Source of the DNA: DATBLE01 sp046735055
GTDB lineage: Bacteria > Actinomycetota > Thermoleophilia > Gaiellales > Gaiellaceae
Length of the DNA: 6,600 nucleotides
Assembly: GCA_046735055.1 (NCBI GenBank)
Contig: JBKPSO010000251.1
Location: 1 to 6,600, forward strand
Direction of reading: 5' to 3'
Part shown: positions 1-5,119 of the stretch, piece by piece
How positions within the stretch are numbered: position 1 is the first letter of the stretch
Layout of the letters: each line of letters begins with the position of its first letter
Made by a program: the position numbers and the translations under genes
Notes under the pieces: generated by a model
Databases searched by the model: none
Seen by the model: only the letters and a program-made list of their open reading frames with translations
Told to the model about the DNA's origin: nothing

Positions 1-925
1 CGCCCTGATCGAAGCGGCCGAGAACGGCAAGCAGAGCGTGTGCCTGGTGGAGCTGAAGGCGCGCTTCGACGAGCGCCGCAACATCGAGTGGTCGCAGGCG
101 CTCGAGCGCGCCGGCGTCCACGTCGTCTACGGCTTCCCGAACCTGAAGATCCATGCGAAGGCGACGCTCGTCGTCCGCCGCGAGGCCGGTGGCCTCAAGC
201 GCTACGTCCACATCGGCACCGGCAACTACCACTCGGCCACGGCGCGGGTCTACGAGGACTTCGGCCTCTTCACGGCCGACGCCGACATCGCCGAGGACGT
301 CGCCAACCTCTTCAACTACGTCACCGGCTTCGGCCGGCCGGAGCAGTTCCGGAAGCTGCTCGTGGCGCCGTTCAACCTGCGCGAGCGGGTGATCGAGGAG
401 ATCCGCAAGGTCGCCCAGGCGGCGGCCTCGAAGAAGAAGGCGCGCATCCGGCTGAAGGTGAACAACCTCAGCGACAGGGCGATCATCGAGGAGCTGTACC
501 TCGCCTCGCAGGCCGGGGTGAGGATCGACCTGATCGTGCGCAGCATCTGCGCCGTGCGCCCCGGCGTGAAAGGGCTGAGCGAGAACATCCGCGTCCGCAG
601 CGTCCTCGGGCGCTTTCTCGAGCACAGCCGCATCTTCCACTTCGAGGCCCGCGGCGAGCGCTCGTACTACGTCGGCAGCGCCGACCTGCTGCCGCGTAAT
701 CTCGACCACCGCCTCGAGGCAGTCGCGCCGGTGGAGGACGCGCGGCTGCAGCAGCGGCTGGGCGCAGCACTGGGCGCGCTGCTCGACGACACGACCGCCT
801 GGGAGCTTCGCGGCGACGGATCGTGGACGCAGGTCGTCCCGAAGAAGGGCGACCAGGCGCGCTCCGCGCAGGCCGTGCTGATGCGCTCCGCCCGCCGCCG
901 CCGCTCGCGCCGCCGCGGTCCGTAG
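1..925 (+). CDS. ppk1: Polyphosphate kinase 1, C-terminal part (5' end outside window)
   Basis: PPK1 reversibly transfers the gamma-phosphate of ATP onto a growing inorganic polyphosphate chain through a phosphohistidine intermediate. The reading frame is already open at base 2 and runs 307 codons to TAG at 923-925, so roughly the last 45% of a protein usually near 700 residues is present, covering the two phospholipase-D-like C-terminal domains. The motif KIHAK (His codon 152-154) matches the region of the autophosphorylated histidine of E. coli PPK (His435), and RFLEHSRIF (His codon 623-625) matches the second conserved histidine (His592). HIGTGNYH and the ARVYEDFGLFTAD block are also typical. 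The GTG at 38 is internal, since the family sequence continues upstream of it. The protein ends in an Arg-rich tail. Ppx follows 133 bp downstream on the same strand. The family assignment is secure. Confidence 0.97.
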   Translation, partial: ALIEAAENGKQSVCLVELKARFDERRNIEWSQALERAGVHVVYGFPNLKIHAKATLVVRREAGGLKRYVHIGTGNYHSATARVYEDFGLFTADADIAEDVANLFNYVTGFGRPEQFRKLLVAPFNLRERVIEEIRKVAQAAASKKKARIRLKVNNLSDRAIIEELYLASQAGVRIDLIVRSICAVRPGVKGLSENIRVRSVLGRFLEHSRIFHFEARGERSYYVGSADLLPRNLDHRLEAVAPVEDARLQQRLGAALGALLDDTTAWELRGDGSWTQVVPKKGDQARSAQAVLMRSARRRRSRRRGP

Positions 926-932
926 TTCTGTC

Positions 933-949
933 CACGCGCTTCGCGCGTG
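933..949 (+). terminator. Short GC hairpin just after ppk1 stop
   Basis: CACGCGC at 933-939 pairs with GCGCGTG at 943-949 around a TTC loop, beginning 7 nt after the ppk1 stop codon. No T-run follows, so it is at best a weak or non-canonical terminator. In DNA this GC-rich such a stem can arise by chance. Confidence 0.3.
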
Positions 950-957
950 TCCAGGGC

Positions 958-1038
958 GCCGGGCTCGCGAAGGCAACATCGTCGAGCCCGGCTTTCACCA
1001 CCTCTTCACCGAGTCGTCCCCACTTGACCGCCGGGCTC
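958..1038 (+). repeat. Three-arm inverted repeat in the ppk1-ppx gap
   Basis: GCCGGGCTC occurs at 958-966 and again at 1030-1038, and its exact reverse complement GAGCCCGGC lies between them at 984-992. The middle arm can pair with the first, giving a 10-bp stem when extended by G967-C983 with a 15-nt loop and TTT right after it. It can instead pair with the third arm, giving a 9-bp stem with a 37-nt loop. The two folds exclude each other. The first could terminate ppk1 transcripts. The second encloses the PHO-like box at 993-1025. The pairing is seen directly; any function is inference. Confidence 0.5.
993..1025 (+). promoter_or_regulatory. Candidate PHO box (11-bp direct repeats) upstream of ppx
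   Basis: Consecutive 11-bp units begin TTTCACC (993), CTTCACC (1004) and CGTCCCC (1015). The two TTCACC cores are exactly 11 bp apart. Actinobacterial PHO boxes, as defined for Streptomyces PhoP, are tandem 11-bp units whose best-conserved part is GTTCACC, so the first two units match at six of seven positions and the third more weakly. The array ends 33 bp before the ppx ATG. A -10-like GAGAAT follows at 1044-1049. Phosphate-responsive control of ppx is inferred. Confidence 0.5.
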
Positions 1039-1058
1039 CGGGCGAGAATGCCGGGGAG

Positions 1059-1958
1059 ATGAATGTCGCCGTCGTCGACGTGGGATCGAACACGATCCGG
1101 CTCCTCGTCGCCGCTCGCACGCAGCATGGCGTCGTCTGCGTCGCCCGCGGGAAGCGGATGGTCGGCCTGGGCGCCGACGTCGAGCGGCACGGCGCCGTCT
1201 CTGCCAAGAAGCTCGCCGAGGCGGCCGAGTGCCTGAGCGGTTTCGCCGACATCGCCCGCGCCGCAGGCGCGGTGCTGATCGACGTCGTCGTCGCCTCGCC
1301 GGGCCGTCAAGCGCAGAACGCGGACCAGCTCGCCCACATGCTCTCGCGCGCCGCCGGGGCGCCGGTACGCATGCTCTCGCGGGACGAGGAGGCGCGGCTT
1401 GCATTCGAGGGTGCGATCGCCTCCGACAGGCACGACGGCGCTGTCGCGGTCTGCGACATCGGTGGGGGCTCCACCCAGATCGCCGTCGGGACGGCCGACC
1501 GCGGGCCGGCGTGGCTGCGCTCCGTCGACCTCGGCTCGTTGCGACTCAGCGCCCGCGTCCCCTGCTCGGACCCGCCGACGAGGGAAGAGATCTCGGTGCT
1601 GCGCTCACAGGCGGAGACGGCGTTTGCCCGCCTGACGCCGCCGTTGCCGGCCGAGGCAATCACTGTCGGCGGAACGGCGAGGGCGGTCAAGAAGCTCGTC
1701 GGCCGGACCCTCGGTCCGGACGAACTCCGCGAGGCGCTGCGCCTGCTCCGCAAGTCCACCGCGGTGGAGATCGCCACGACCTACGGGACCGATGTCTGGC
1801 GCGCCTGCACGCTTCCCGCCGGGGTCGCGATCCTGCTCGAGGTCCAGCGCCTACTCGGCGTTCCGCTCGAGGTCGGCCGCGGCGGCCTGCGCGAGGGGCT
1901 CGCGCTCGAGCTGCTCGACCGGCTGTCGGCGGTTCAAGTAGGCGGCGGCCGGAGGTAG
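1059..1958 (+). CDS. ppx: Ppx/GppA family exopolyphosphatase
   Basis: The predicted enzyme removes terminal phosphates from polyphosphate, or cleaves pppGpp, using the ASKHA (actin-like ATPase) fold in the cytoplasm. Its 299 residues are close to short actinobacterial Ppx proteins. Family motifs appear in order: DVGSNTIRL (7-15, phosphate loop 1), SRDEEARL (107-114, containing the conserved catalytic Glu pair E110/E111), DIGGGSTQIAVG (133-144, phosphate loop 2), VDLGSLRL (156-163), VGGTARAVKKL (203-213) and GGLREGLAL (275-283). ATG 1059 is favoured because the only nearby downstream option, GTG 1080, lies inside the first motif. The purine run GGGGAG touches the ATG directly, too close for a normal Shine-Dalgarno site, so initiation may be atypical. 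It follows ppk1 on the same strand, placing polyP synthesis and breakdown side by side. Sequence alone cannot separate polyP from pppGpp activity. Confidence 0.93.
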   Translation: MNVAVVDVGSNTIRLLVAARTQHGVVCVARGKRMVGLGADVERHGAVSAKKLAEAAECLSGFADIARAAGAVLIDVVVASPGRQAQNADQLAHMLSRAAGAPVRMLSRDEEARLAFEGAIASDRHDGAVAVCDIGGGSTQIAVGTADRGPAWLRSVDLGSLRLSARVPCSDPPTREEISVLRSQAETAFARLTPPLPAEAITVGGTARAVKKLVGRTLGPDELREALRLLRKSTAVEIATTYGTDVWRACTLPAGVAILLEVQRLLGVPLEVGRGGLREGLALELLDRLSAVQVGGGRR

Positions 1959-2050
1959 TAGCGCTCCGGGCGCACCTCGCCCCCTCCACCTGTCGCTGTC
2001 CCAGTCGCGGCGGTCGCCGGCGCTTGCAAGCCGCCCGAGCAGGACACGCA

Positions 2051-2437
2051 TCAGGTCCGCGCGGCAGATCGGAGGACGACACGGTCGTGCTCGTACGTCA
2101 GCAGGCGGTCGGCCTCCTCGAAGGAGACCCAGCGGGCCTCGTCGACTTCGTTCGACGGGCGCAGCGTCCCGTCGGCCGGCCGCATCAACCAGTAGCGGAC
2201 GCGTTTCTCCCGGCCCGCCGAGTCGAGGTACGAGGTGCTCGCCAGCTCCCGCCCACGCTTGCAGCGCAGCCCCGTCTCCTCCTGTACCTCCCGGACGGCG
2301 CAGTCCTCGTCGCTCTCGCCCTTGCGCGCCTTGCCCTTCGGCAGCGTCCAGTCGTCGTAGGCGGGGCGGTGGACGACGACCACCTCGCGCGCCCCGCCGT
2401 CTTCGCGCACGACGACGCCGCCGGCCGCCCGCACCAT
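2051..2437 (-). CDS. Nudix hydrolase, single domain (MutT1 / Ap4A hydrolase-like)
   Basis: Nudix enzymes cleave nucleoside diphosphates linked to another moiety, such as 8-oxo-dGTP or dinucleoside polyphosphates. This 128-residue protein has a perfect Nudix box at residues 35-57: G35, E41, R49-E50, E53-E54 and G56, fitting GX5EX7REUXEEXGU. The preceding WTLPKGK is typical of the MutT1 and Ap4A-hydrolase branch. The ATG at 2437-2435 overlaps the stop of the CYTH-CHAD gene in TGATG, which implies translational coupling. The frame stays open 56 codons further upstream, but that part is an Arg-rich shadow of the neighbour. Mycobacterial MutT1, encoded next to ppk1 in Mycobacterium tuberculosis, has an additional C-terminal histidine-phosphatase domain; none is present here. 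The protein ends at TGA, complementary to 2051-2053. The substrate is unknown. Confidence 0.93.
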   Translation of the reverse strand: MVRAAGGVVVREDGGAREVVVVHRPAYDDWTLPKGKARKGESDEDCAVREVQEETGLRCKRGRELASTSYLDSAGREKRVRYWLMRPADGTLRPSNEVDEARWVSFEEADRLLTYEHDRVVLRSAART

Positions 2438-3858
2438 CAGAACGCGCCGCGCCCGGCCTTCTCCAACTTGCGCCACGCGTCGGGAAACGCTCTGCGGGCC
2501 TCCTGCTTGCGCCGGCGCTGCCGCTCGACCAGGCGTCCGGCGGCGAGGCCGGTCCTGCCGCCGCCGCGCTCGGCGAGCGCGCGCAGCCGGCCCTCGGCGA
2601 CGCACGCGTCCTGGTGGTCGCCGATCACGTCTTGCACGACCTTTGCCCGCTCGACGAATCGCTCGCCCGCCTTTCCGAGGTCGGGAACGGCGAGCTCACC
2701 GGCGTAGCGCGCCCGTTTCGTCTTGATGCGCACGCGGTGGAGCTCGTCGTCGGAGGGGCGCTCCGGCAGCGCCTTCACCGCCTTGCGCAGGCGGGCGAAG
2801 GCCTGGCCGGCGATCTCGGGCAGCGGCTTCTCGACCTCGCCGGCCGGGGCGTCGTTCGCCCGCTCGAGCACCTCGAGGAGCCGGAAGTACCGCTCGTCAC
2901 CCATGGCCTCGAGCAGCTCGGTCCTTGCCTCCTCGCGCTCGGCGACGAGCCGGGCGCGGAGGCGTCGAAAGGCGCGGGCATCGTCGCCCTCGAGGCTCGC
3001 CGCCTCGGCGTCGAAGTGCTCGAGCAGGACGTCGAGATCGCGCACGGGGCCGAGCAACCCGCCGATCCACTTGAGCTCGGCACGGAGCGGCTCCGCCCAC
3101 TCCGGGGCGACAAGCCCGCGGGCAGCGCGGAGCAGCGCCCGCGCGCGCCGCGTCGCGACCCGCACCTGGTGCAGCGCCTCGGGGTCCTGGCCGAGCCTGA
3201 CTCCCGGGTCGTTCGCGAGGATCGCCTCGTACTGGGCGACGAGCATGCGGCGAAGCCTCGCGCCCGCGTCCCCGTCCTTCTCCTCGCCGGGCGGCTCTGC
3301 CGGCCGGCCGAGGACCCGCGCGAGCTTCGGCTGCGAGTCGCCGCGCCGGGCCCCGGCCTTGCGTAGCGCCTTGCCGATCGCAGCGAGCCCGTCGCCGTCA
3401 CCTGCGACCACCTCCGCTTCGACCTCGGTGAACGAAGAAGCGACTCGGTTGCCGTCGAGAACGGCGACGGTGTCGACGACGACCTCGACGCGATCAGCCC
3501 GGTCGCCGACCGCGACCCCGGTGCGCTTCGTCCGGAGCTTCGCCGCCGGCGCCAGCGCCTCGTCTCGGCGCAGGAACGCGGGCAGCAGCCGTAACAGTGC
3601 CTCCGGGGGGCTGCTCGGGCCGCCGCGCTCCTCGAGCTCGAACCGGCCCTCGTCGGAGGGCAGCTTCAGCTGCCAGGCGCCCACCCGGTTCTCGACGCGC
3701 CTGCGCAGCGTGATCCGCGAGCGGAGGAGCCTGTGGTCGGCGGTGTCGAAGTAGGTGGAGGTGAAGCTGCGCGGCGCGAGCCGCTTTCCGCCGAGGTCGG
3801 GGAGGACGAAGCCCGGTTCGACGTCGAGCTTCAGTTCACGCTCCCGGCCGGCCTTCAC
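2437..3858 (-). CDS. CYTH-CHAD domain protein (probable triphosphatase / polyphosphate-binding)
   Basis: This 473-residue protein joins two domains. The CYTH domain (about 5-185) is a triphosphate-binding tunnel fold that commonly hydrolyses inorganic triphosphate, as in E. coli YgiF. It shows the signature EXEXK as ERELK at 6-10, basic strands TLRRR (50-54) and QLKL (63-66), an acidic EVEAEV (145-150) and PKLAR (177-181). The CHAD domain (about 200-455) is a helical polyphosphate-binding module. Two histidine/Arg/Lys-rich repeats start at H230 (HQVRVATRRARALLRA) and H374 (HRVRIKTKRARYAGEL), with GPVRDLDVL (270-278) and VIGDHQDACV (411-420). The start is GTG (3858-3856); an in-frame stop lies 16-18 nt upstream, and the start sits five codons before EXEXK. 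No clear ribosome site is visible. It is co-transcribed with the Nudix gene and sits near ppk1 and ppx, which supports a polyP role. Catalysis itself is untested. Confidence 0.93.
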   Translation of the reverse strand: MKAGRERELKLDVEPGFVLPDLGGKRLAPRSFTSTYFDTADHRLLRSRITLRRRVENRVGAWQLKLPSDEGRFELEERGGPSSPPEALLRLLPAFLRRDEALAPAAKLRTKRTGVAVGDRADRVEVVVDTVAVLDGNRVASSFTEVEAEVVAGDGDGLAAIGKALRKAGARRGDSQPKLARVLGRPAEPPGEEKDGDAGARLRRMLVAQYEAILANDPGVRLGQDPEALHQVRVATRRARALLRAARGLVAPEWAEPLRAELKWIGGLLGPVRDLDVLLEHFDAEAASLEGDDARAFRRLRARLVAEREEARTELLEAMGDERYFRLLEVLERANDAPAGEVEKPLPEIAGQAFARLRKAVKALPERPSDDELHRVRIKTKRARYAGELAVPDLGKAGERFVERAKVVQDVIGDHQDACVAEGRLRALAERGGGRTGLAAGRLVERQRRRKQEARRAFPDAWRKLEKAGRGAF

Positions 3859-3866
3859 GTCAGGCG

Positions 3867-3872
3867 ATCGTA
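3867..3872 (-). promoter_or_regulatory. Possible -10 element for the CYTH-CHAD/Nudix operon
   Basis: On the minus strand TACGAT (a TANNNT hexamer) ends 8 nt before the GTG start at 3858, so transcription would begin at or just before the start codon. No -35 is recognisable. It overlaps the left arm of a GCGATCG/CGATCGC inverted repeat (3864-3870 and 3889-3895). An alternative -10 is minus-strand TAAAAG, preceded by TGG, complementary to 3899-3904 and giving a leader of about 30 nt. Confidence 0.35.
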
Positions 3873-3924
3873 GTCATCTGTCCACGGCCGATCGCGCACT
3901 TTTACCAGATGTTCTCCTTCGACC

Positions 3925-3968
3925 GGTCACCGTCCTGTATCCCGGCGTTCACCGCTGCGTTTCCCCCT
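3925..3968 (+). promoter_or_regulatory. Candidate PHO box: four 11-bp direct-repeat units between divergent genes
   Basis: Four contiguous 11-bp units are GGTCACCGTCC (3925), TGTATCCCGGC (3936), GTTCACCGCTG (3947) and CGTTTCCCCCT (3958). Units 1 and 3 match the GTTCACC core of actinobacterial PHO boxes at 6/7 and 7/7. Units 2 and 4 are weak but share GT-T-CCC with each other, so the array reads as a 22-bp repeat with 13 of 22 identities. A further GTTCTCC lies upstream at 3911. The array ends 16 bp before the -10 at 3985 and so covers the -35 position, as in PhoB-activated promoters. It also lies 67 bp upstream of the divergent CYTH-CHAD start, so it could serve both sides. Confidence 0.55.
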
Positions 3969-3984
3969 GCTCGGCCCATTTTCT

Positions 3985-3990
3985 TACCCT
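3985..3990 (+). promoter_or_regulatory. -10 element for leaderless zinc-ribbon mRNA
   Basis: TACCCT fits TANNNT and occupies exactly -12 to -7 relative to the A of the ATG at 3997. Transcription from it would start on the start codon. No Shine-Dalgarno sequence precedes the ATG, which agrees with a leaderless message. No TTGACA-like -35 is present; the PHO-like array covers that position. Confidence 0.5.
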
Positions 3991-3996
3991 GACCGC

Positions 3997-4161
3997 ATGG
4001 CCACTCTCCACCAGCTCGTCCGGCGCCCGGTCGTCGATCGGGCCTGCGTCCGCTGCGGCTACGCCGCCGGCCCGACGCGCGCATCGAGCCGCTGCCCGAT
4101 GTGCGGCAGTGCGACCTGGCGGCCGCTGAACGGCGCCCCGCTCAGGCCGGCTCGCCGGTAG
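3997..4161 (+). CDS. Small zinc-ribbon protein, function unknown
   Basis: This 54-residue protein starts MATLHQLVRRP and ends at TAG 4159-4161. It carries two cysteine knuckles, C17-V-R-C20-G and C33-P-M-C36-G, separated by 12 residues. That is the arrangement of a rubredoxin- or rubrerythrin-type zinc ribbon, expected to bind one zinc or iron ion. A short basic N-terminus and a basic tail flank the ribbon, which could suit nucleic-acid or protein contacts. Support for its being real: a well-placed -10 upstream, a compact Cys4 motif, and a divergent position relative to the CYTH-CHAD gene in a stretch where no other frame gives a recognisable protein. The response regulator begins 65 bp downstream on the same strand. 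No signal peptide or membrane segment is visible. I cannot assign a family or a role. Confidence 0.72.
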   Translation: MATLHQLVRRPVVDRACVRCGYAAGPTRASSRCPMCGSATWRPLNGAPLRPARR

Positions 4162-4214
4162 CCGAGTCCCCCTCAGGTCGTCCCGCAGGGGCCGCTCGCT
4201 TCTGCCCGCGAAGT

Positions 4215-4220
4215 TAAGCT
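4215..4220 (+). promoter_or_regulatory. -10 element for leaderless response-regulator mRNA
   Basis: TAAGCT (TANNNT) lies at exactly -12 to -7 relative to the GTG start at 4227, the same spacing as at the zinc-ribbon gene. There is no Shine-Dalgarno site between it and the GTG and no clear -35. The regulator therefore probably has its own promoter and a leaderless transcript. Confidence 0.5.
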
Positions 4221-4226
4221 CGGCGC

Positions 4227-4931
4227 GTGCTCAAGGTCCTGATCGTCGAGGACGACAAGGTGATCGCCGAGGGCATGGCGACCCACCTCGCGGCCGAGGG
4301 CTTCGAGCCGCTCGTCGTCGCGAAGGGCGAGCAGGGGCTCGCCCGCCTCCGCTTCGAGAACCCCGACGTCGTCGTGCTCGACCTGATGCTCCCGGAGCGC
4401 GACGGATGGAGCGTGATCGAGACCGCGCGCTCGGAGGGGATCGGCACGCCGATCGTGGTCGTCAGCGCCCGCGGGACCGAGCATGACCGAGTGCATGCGC
4501 TCGAGATCGGAGCCGACGACTACCTCGTCAAGCCGTTCTCGATGAAGGAGCTCGCCGCGCGCGTCCGTGCGGCCGCCCGCCGCGGCGTCCGCCCGACCGA
4601 GACTCCGCGCGGGGAGACGATCGAGGTCGACGAGCTGCGGATCGACCCGCGCGAGGTCCAGGCCTACGTCGCCGGCGAGAGCGCCGACCTGACGCCGACC
4701 GAGTTCCGGCTCCTCTACGCGCTAGCGCTCGAGCAGGGCCGGGTGGTGAGCCGAGACGAGCTGCTGCAGCGGCTGTGGGGACGGCGCGAGACCCACCGTG
4801 ACCGGACCGTCGACGTCTTCGTCAAGAAGCTGCGCGAAAAGCTCGACCGCTCCGGGGCGACTCACTCGTTCATCCAGACGCGCTACGGCGTCGGCTACAA
4901 GTTCGAGCCCGTGAGGAGGGTCAGGAAATAG
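4227..4931 (+). CDS. OmpR/PhoB-family two-component response regulator (orphan)
   Basis: This 234-residue DNA-binding regulator should be activated by phosphorylation from a sensor histidine kinase. The receiver domain (2-118) has the acidic pocket EDD (8-10), the phospho-acceptor D52 in VVVLDLMLP, the switch residue S80 and the conserved K102 in VKPF. The winged-helix effector domain (about 130-228) includes LTPTEFRLL (155-163), the recognition helix RTVDVFVKKLREKL (193-206) and the wing TRYGVGYKF (218-226). RTVDV and the GVGYKF wing resemble PhoB and RegX3 more than other OmpR subgroups. The start is GTG 4227, giving the usual LKVLIVEDD N-terminus. No kinase gene lies on either side in the window: upstream is the zinc ribbon and downstream is convergent malQ. 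PHO-like repeats nearby make phosphate control a reasonable guess, but the signal is not shown. Confidence 0.95.
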   Translation: MLKVLIVEDDKVIAEGMATHLAAEGFEPLVVAKGEQGLARLRFENPDVVVLDLMLPERDGWSVIETARSEGIGTPIVVVSARGTEHDRVHALEIGADDYLVKPFSMKELAARVRAAARRGVRPTETPRGETIEVDELRIDPREVQAYVAGESADLTPTEFRLLYALALEQGRVVSRDELLQRLWGRRETHRDRTVDVFVKKLREKLDRSGATHSFIQTRYGVGYKFEPVRRVRK

Positions 4932-4958
4932 GCCGACGATCGCCGAGGCGACCGGCCT
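4930..4958 (+). terminator. Hairpin overlapping the response-regulator stop codon
   Basis: AGGCCG (4930-4935) pairs with CGGCCT (4953-4958), enclosing an inner stem TCGC/GCGA (4940-4943 with 4948-4951, loop CGAG). The two stems are separated by a small internal loop. No T-run follows. It is placed where a terminator would be, but it is not a canonical intrinsic one. Confidence 0.35.
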
Positions 4959-5072
4959 CCCCAAGACGCGCCGGGGCCCGTCACCATCCAGCGTGGGTCG
5001 AGGTAGGCCGGATCGCAGAGGAGCGTGGGCGTCGAGCGCATCCAGTCTCTCCTTCGGACACGGTAGACGCGC

Positions 5073-5104
5073 CCCTCGCACCGGTTCGGTGAGGGTTCGG
5101 TGTC
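5073..5104. repeat. Hairpin plus 11-bp tandem repeat between convergent genes
   Basis: GGTTCGGTGAG (5083-5093) is followed directly by GGTTCGGTGTC (5094-5104), with 9 of 11 positions identical. The first copy also takes part in a hairpin: CCCTC (5073-5077) pairs with GAGGG (5091-5095) and ACCG (5080-5083) with CGGT (5087-5090), with a 2-nt bulge and a GTT loop. It lies between the 3' ends of the response regulator and malQ, where a bidirectional terminator would be expected, but T-runs are lacking. Confidence 0.4.
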
Positions 5105-5119
5105 TTGCTGGTAAACGGC

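Noticed and set aside
1959..2050. Terminator in the convergent ppx-Nudix gap (GGCGG 2009-2013 with CCGCC 2031-2035, and the palindrome GCTTGCAAGC at 2022-2031)
   Set aside because: The two pairings compete, stems are short, and there is no T-run on either strand; not distinguishable from chance.
2438..2605. N-terminal extension of the Nudix protein
   Set aside because: The extra 56 residues are Arg-rich, overlap the conserved 3' end of the CYTH-CHAD gene, and precede a normal Nudix N-terminus that begins exactly at the TGATG junction.
1229..2707. A 492-codon open frame on the plus strand over ppx, Nudix and CYTH-CHAD
   Set aside because: Low-complexity Arg/Pro/Gly composition and overlap with three well-supported genes mark it as a shadow frame.
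3864..3895. GCGATCG/CGATCGC inverted repeat as an operator
   Set aside because: Each arm contains the self-palindrome CGATCG, which is frequent in this GC-rich window, so the symmetry carries little weight.
3755..4129. A 124-codon plus-strand frame across the divergent region and the zinc-ribbon gene
   Set aside because: It begins inside CYTH-CHAD, crosses the putative control region, and shows no motif, whereas the overlapping 54-codon frame gives a clean Cys4 ribbon.
4169..4191. CCCCT/AGGGG hairpin after the zinc-ribbon gene as a terminator
   Set aside because: Only a 5-bp stem with a 13-nt loop and no T-run.
5057..5104. Possible tRNA: GGTAGACGCG resembles a tRNA-Leu D-loop and GGTTCG resembles a T-loop
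   Set aside because: The T-loop lacks the conserved A and following pyrimidine pattern, and no acceptor stem or anticodon stem can be formed around it.
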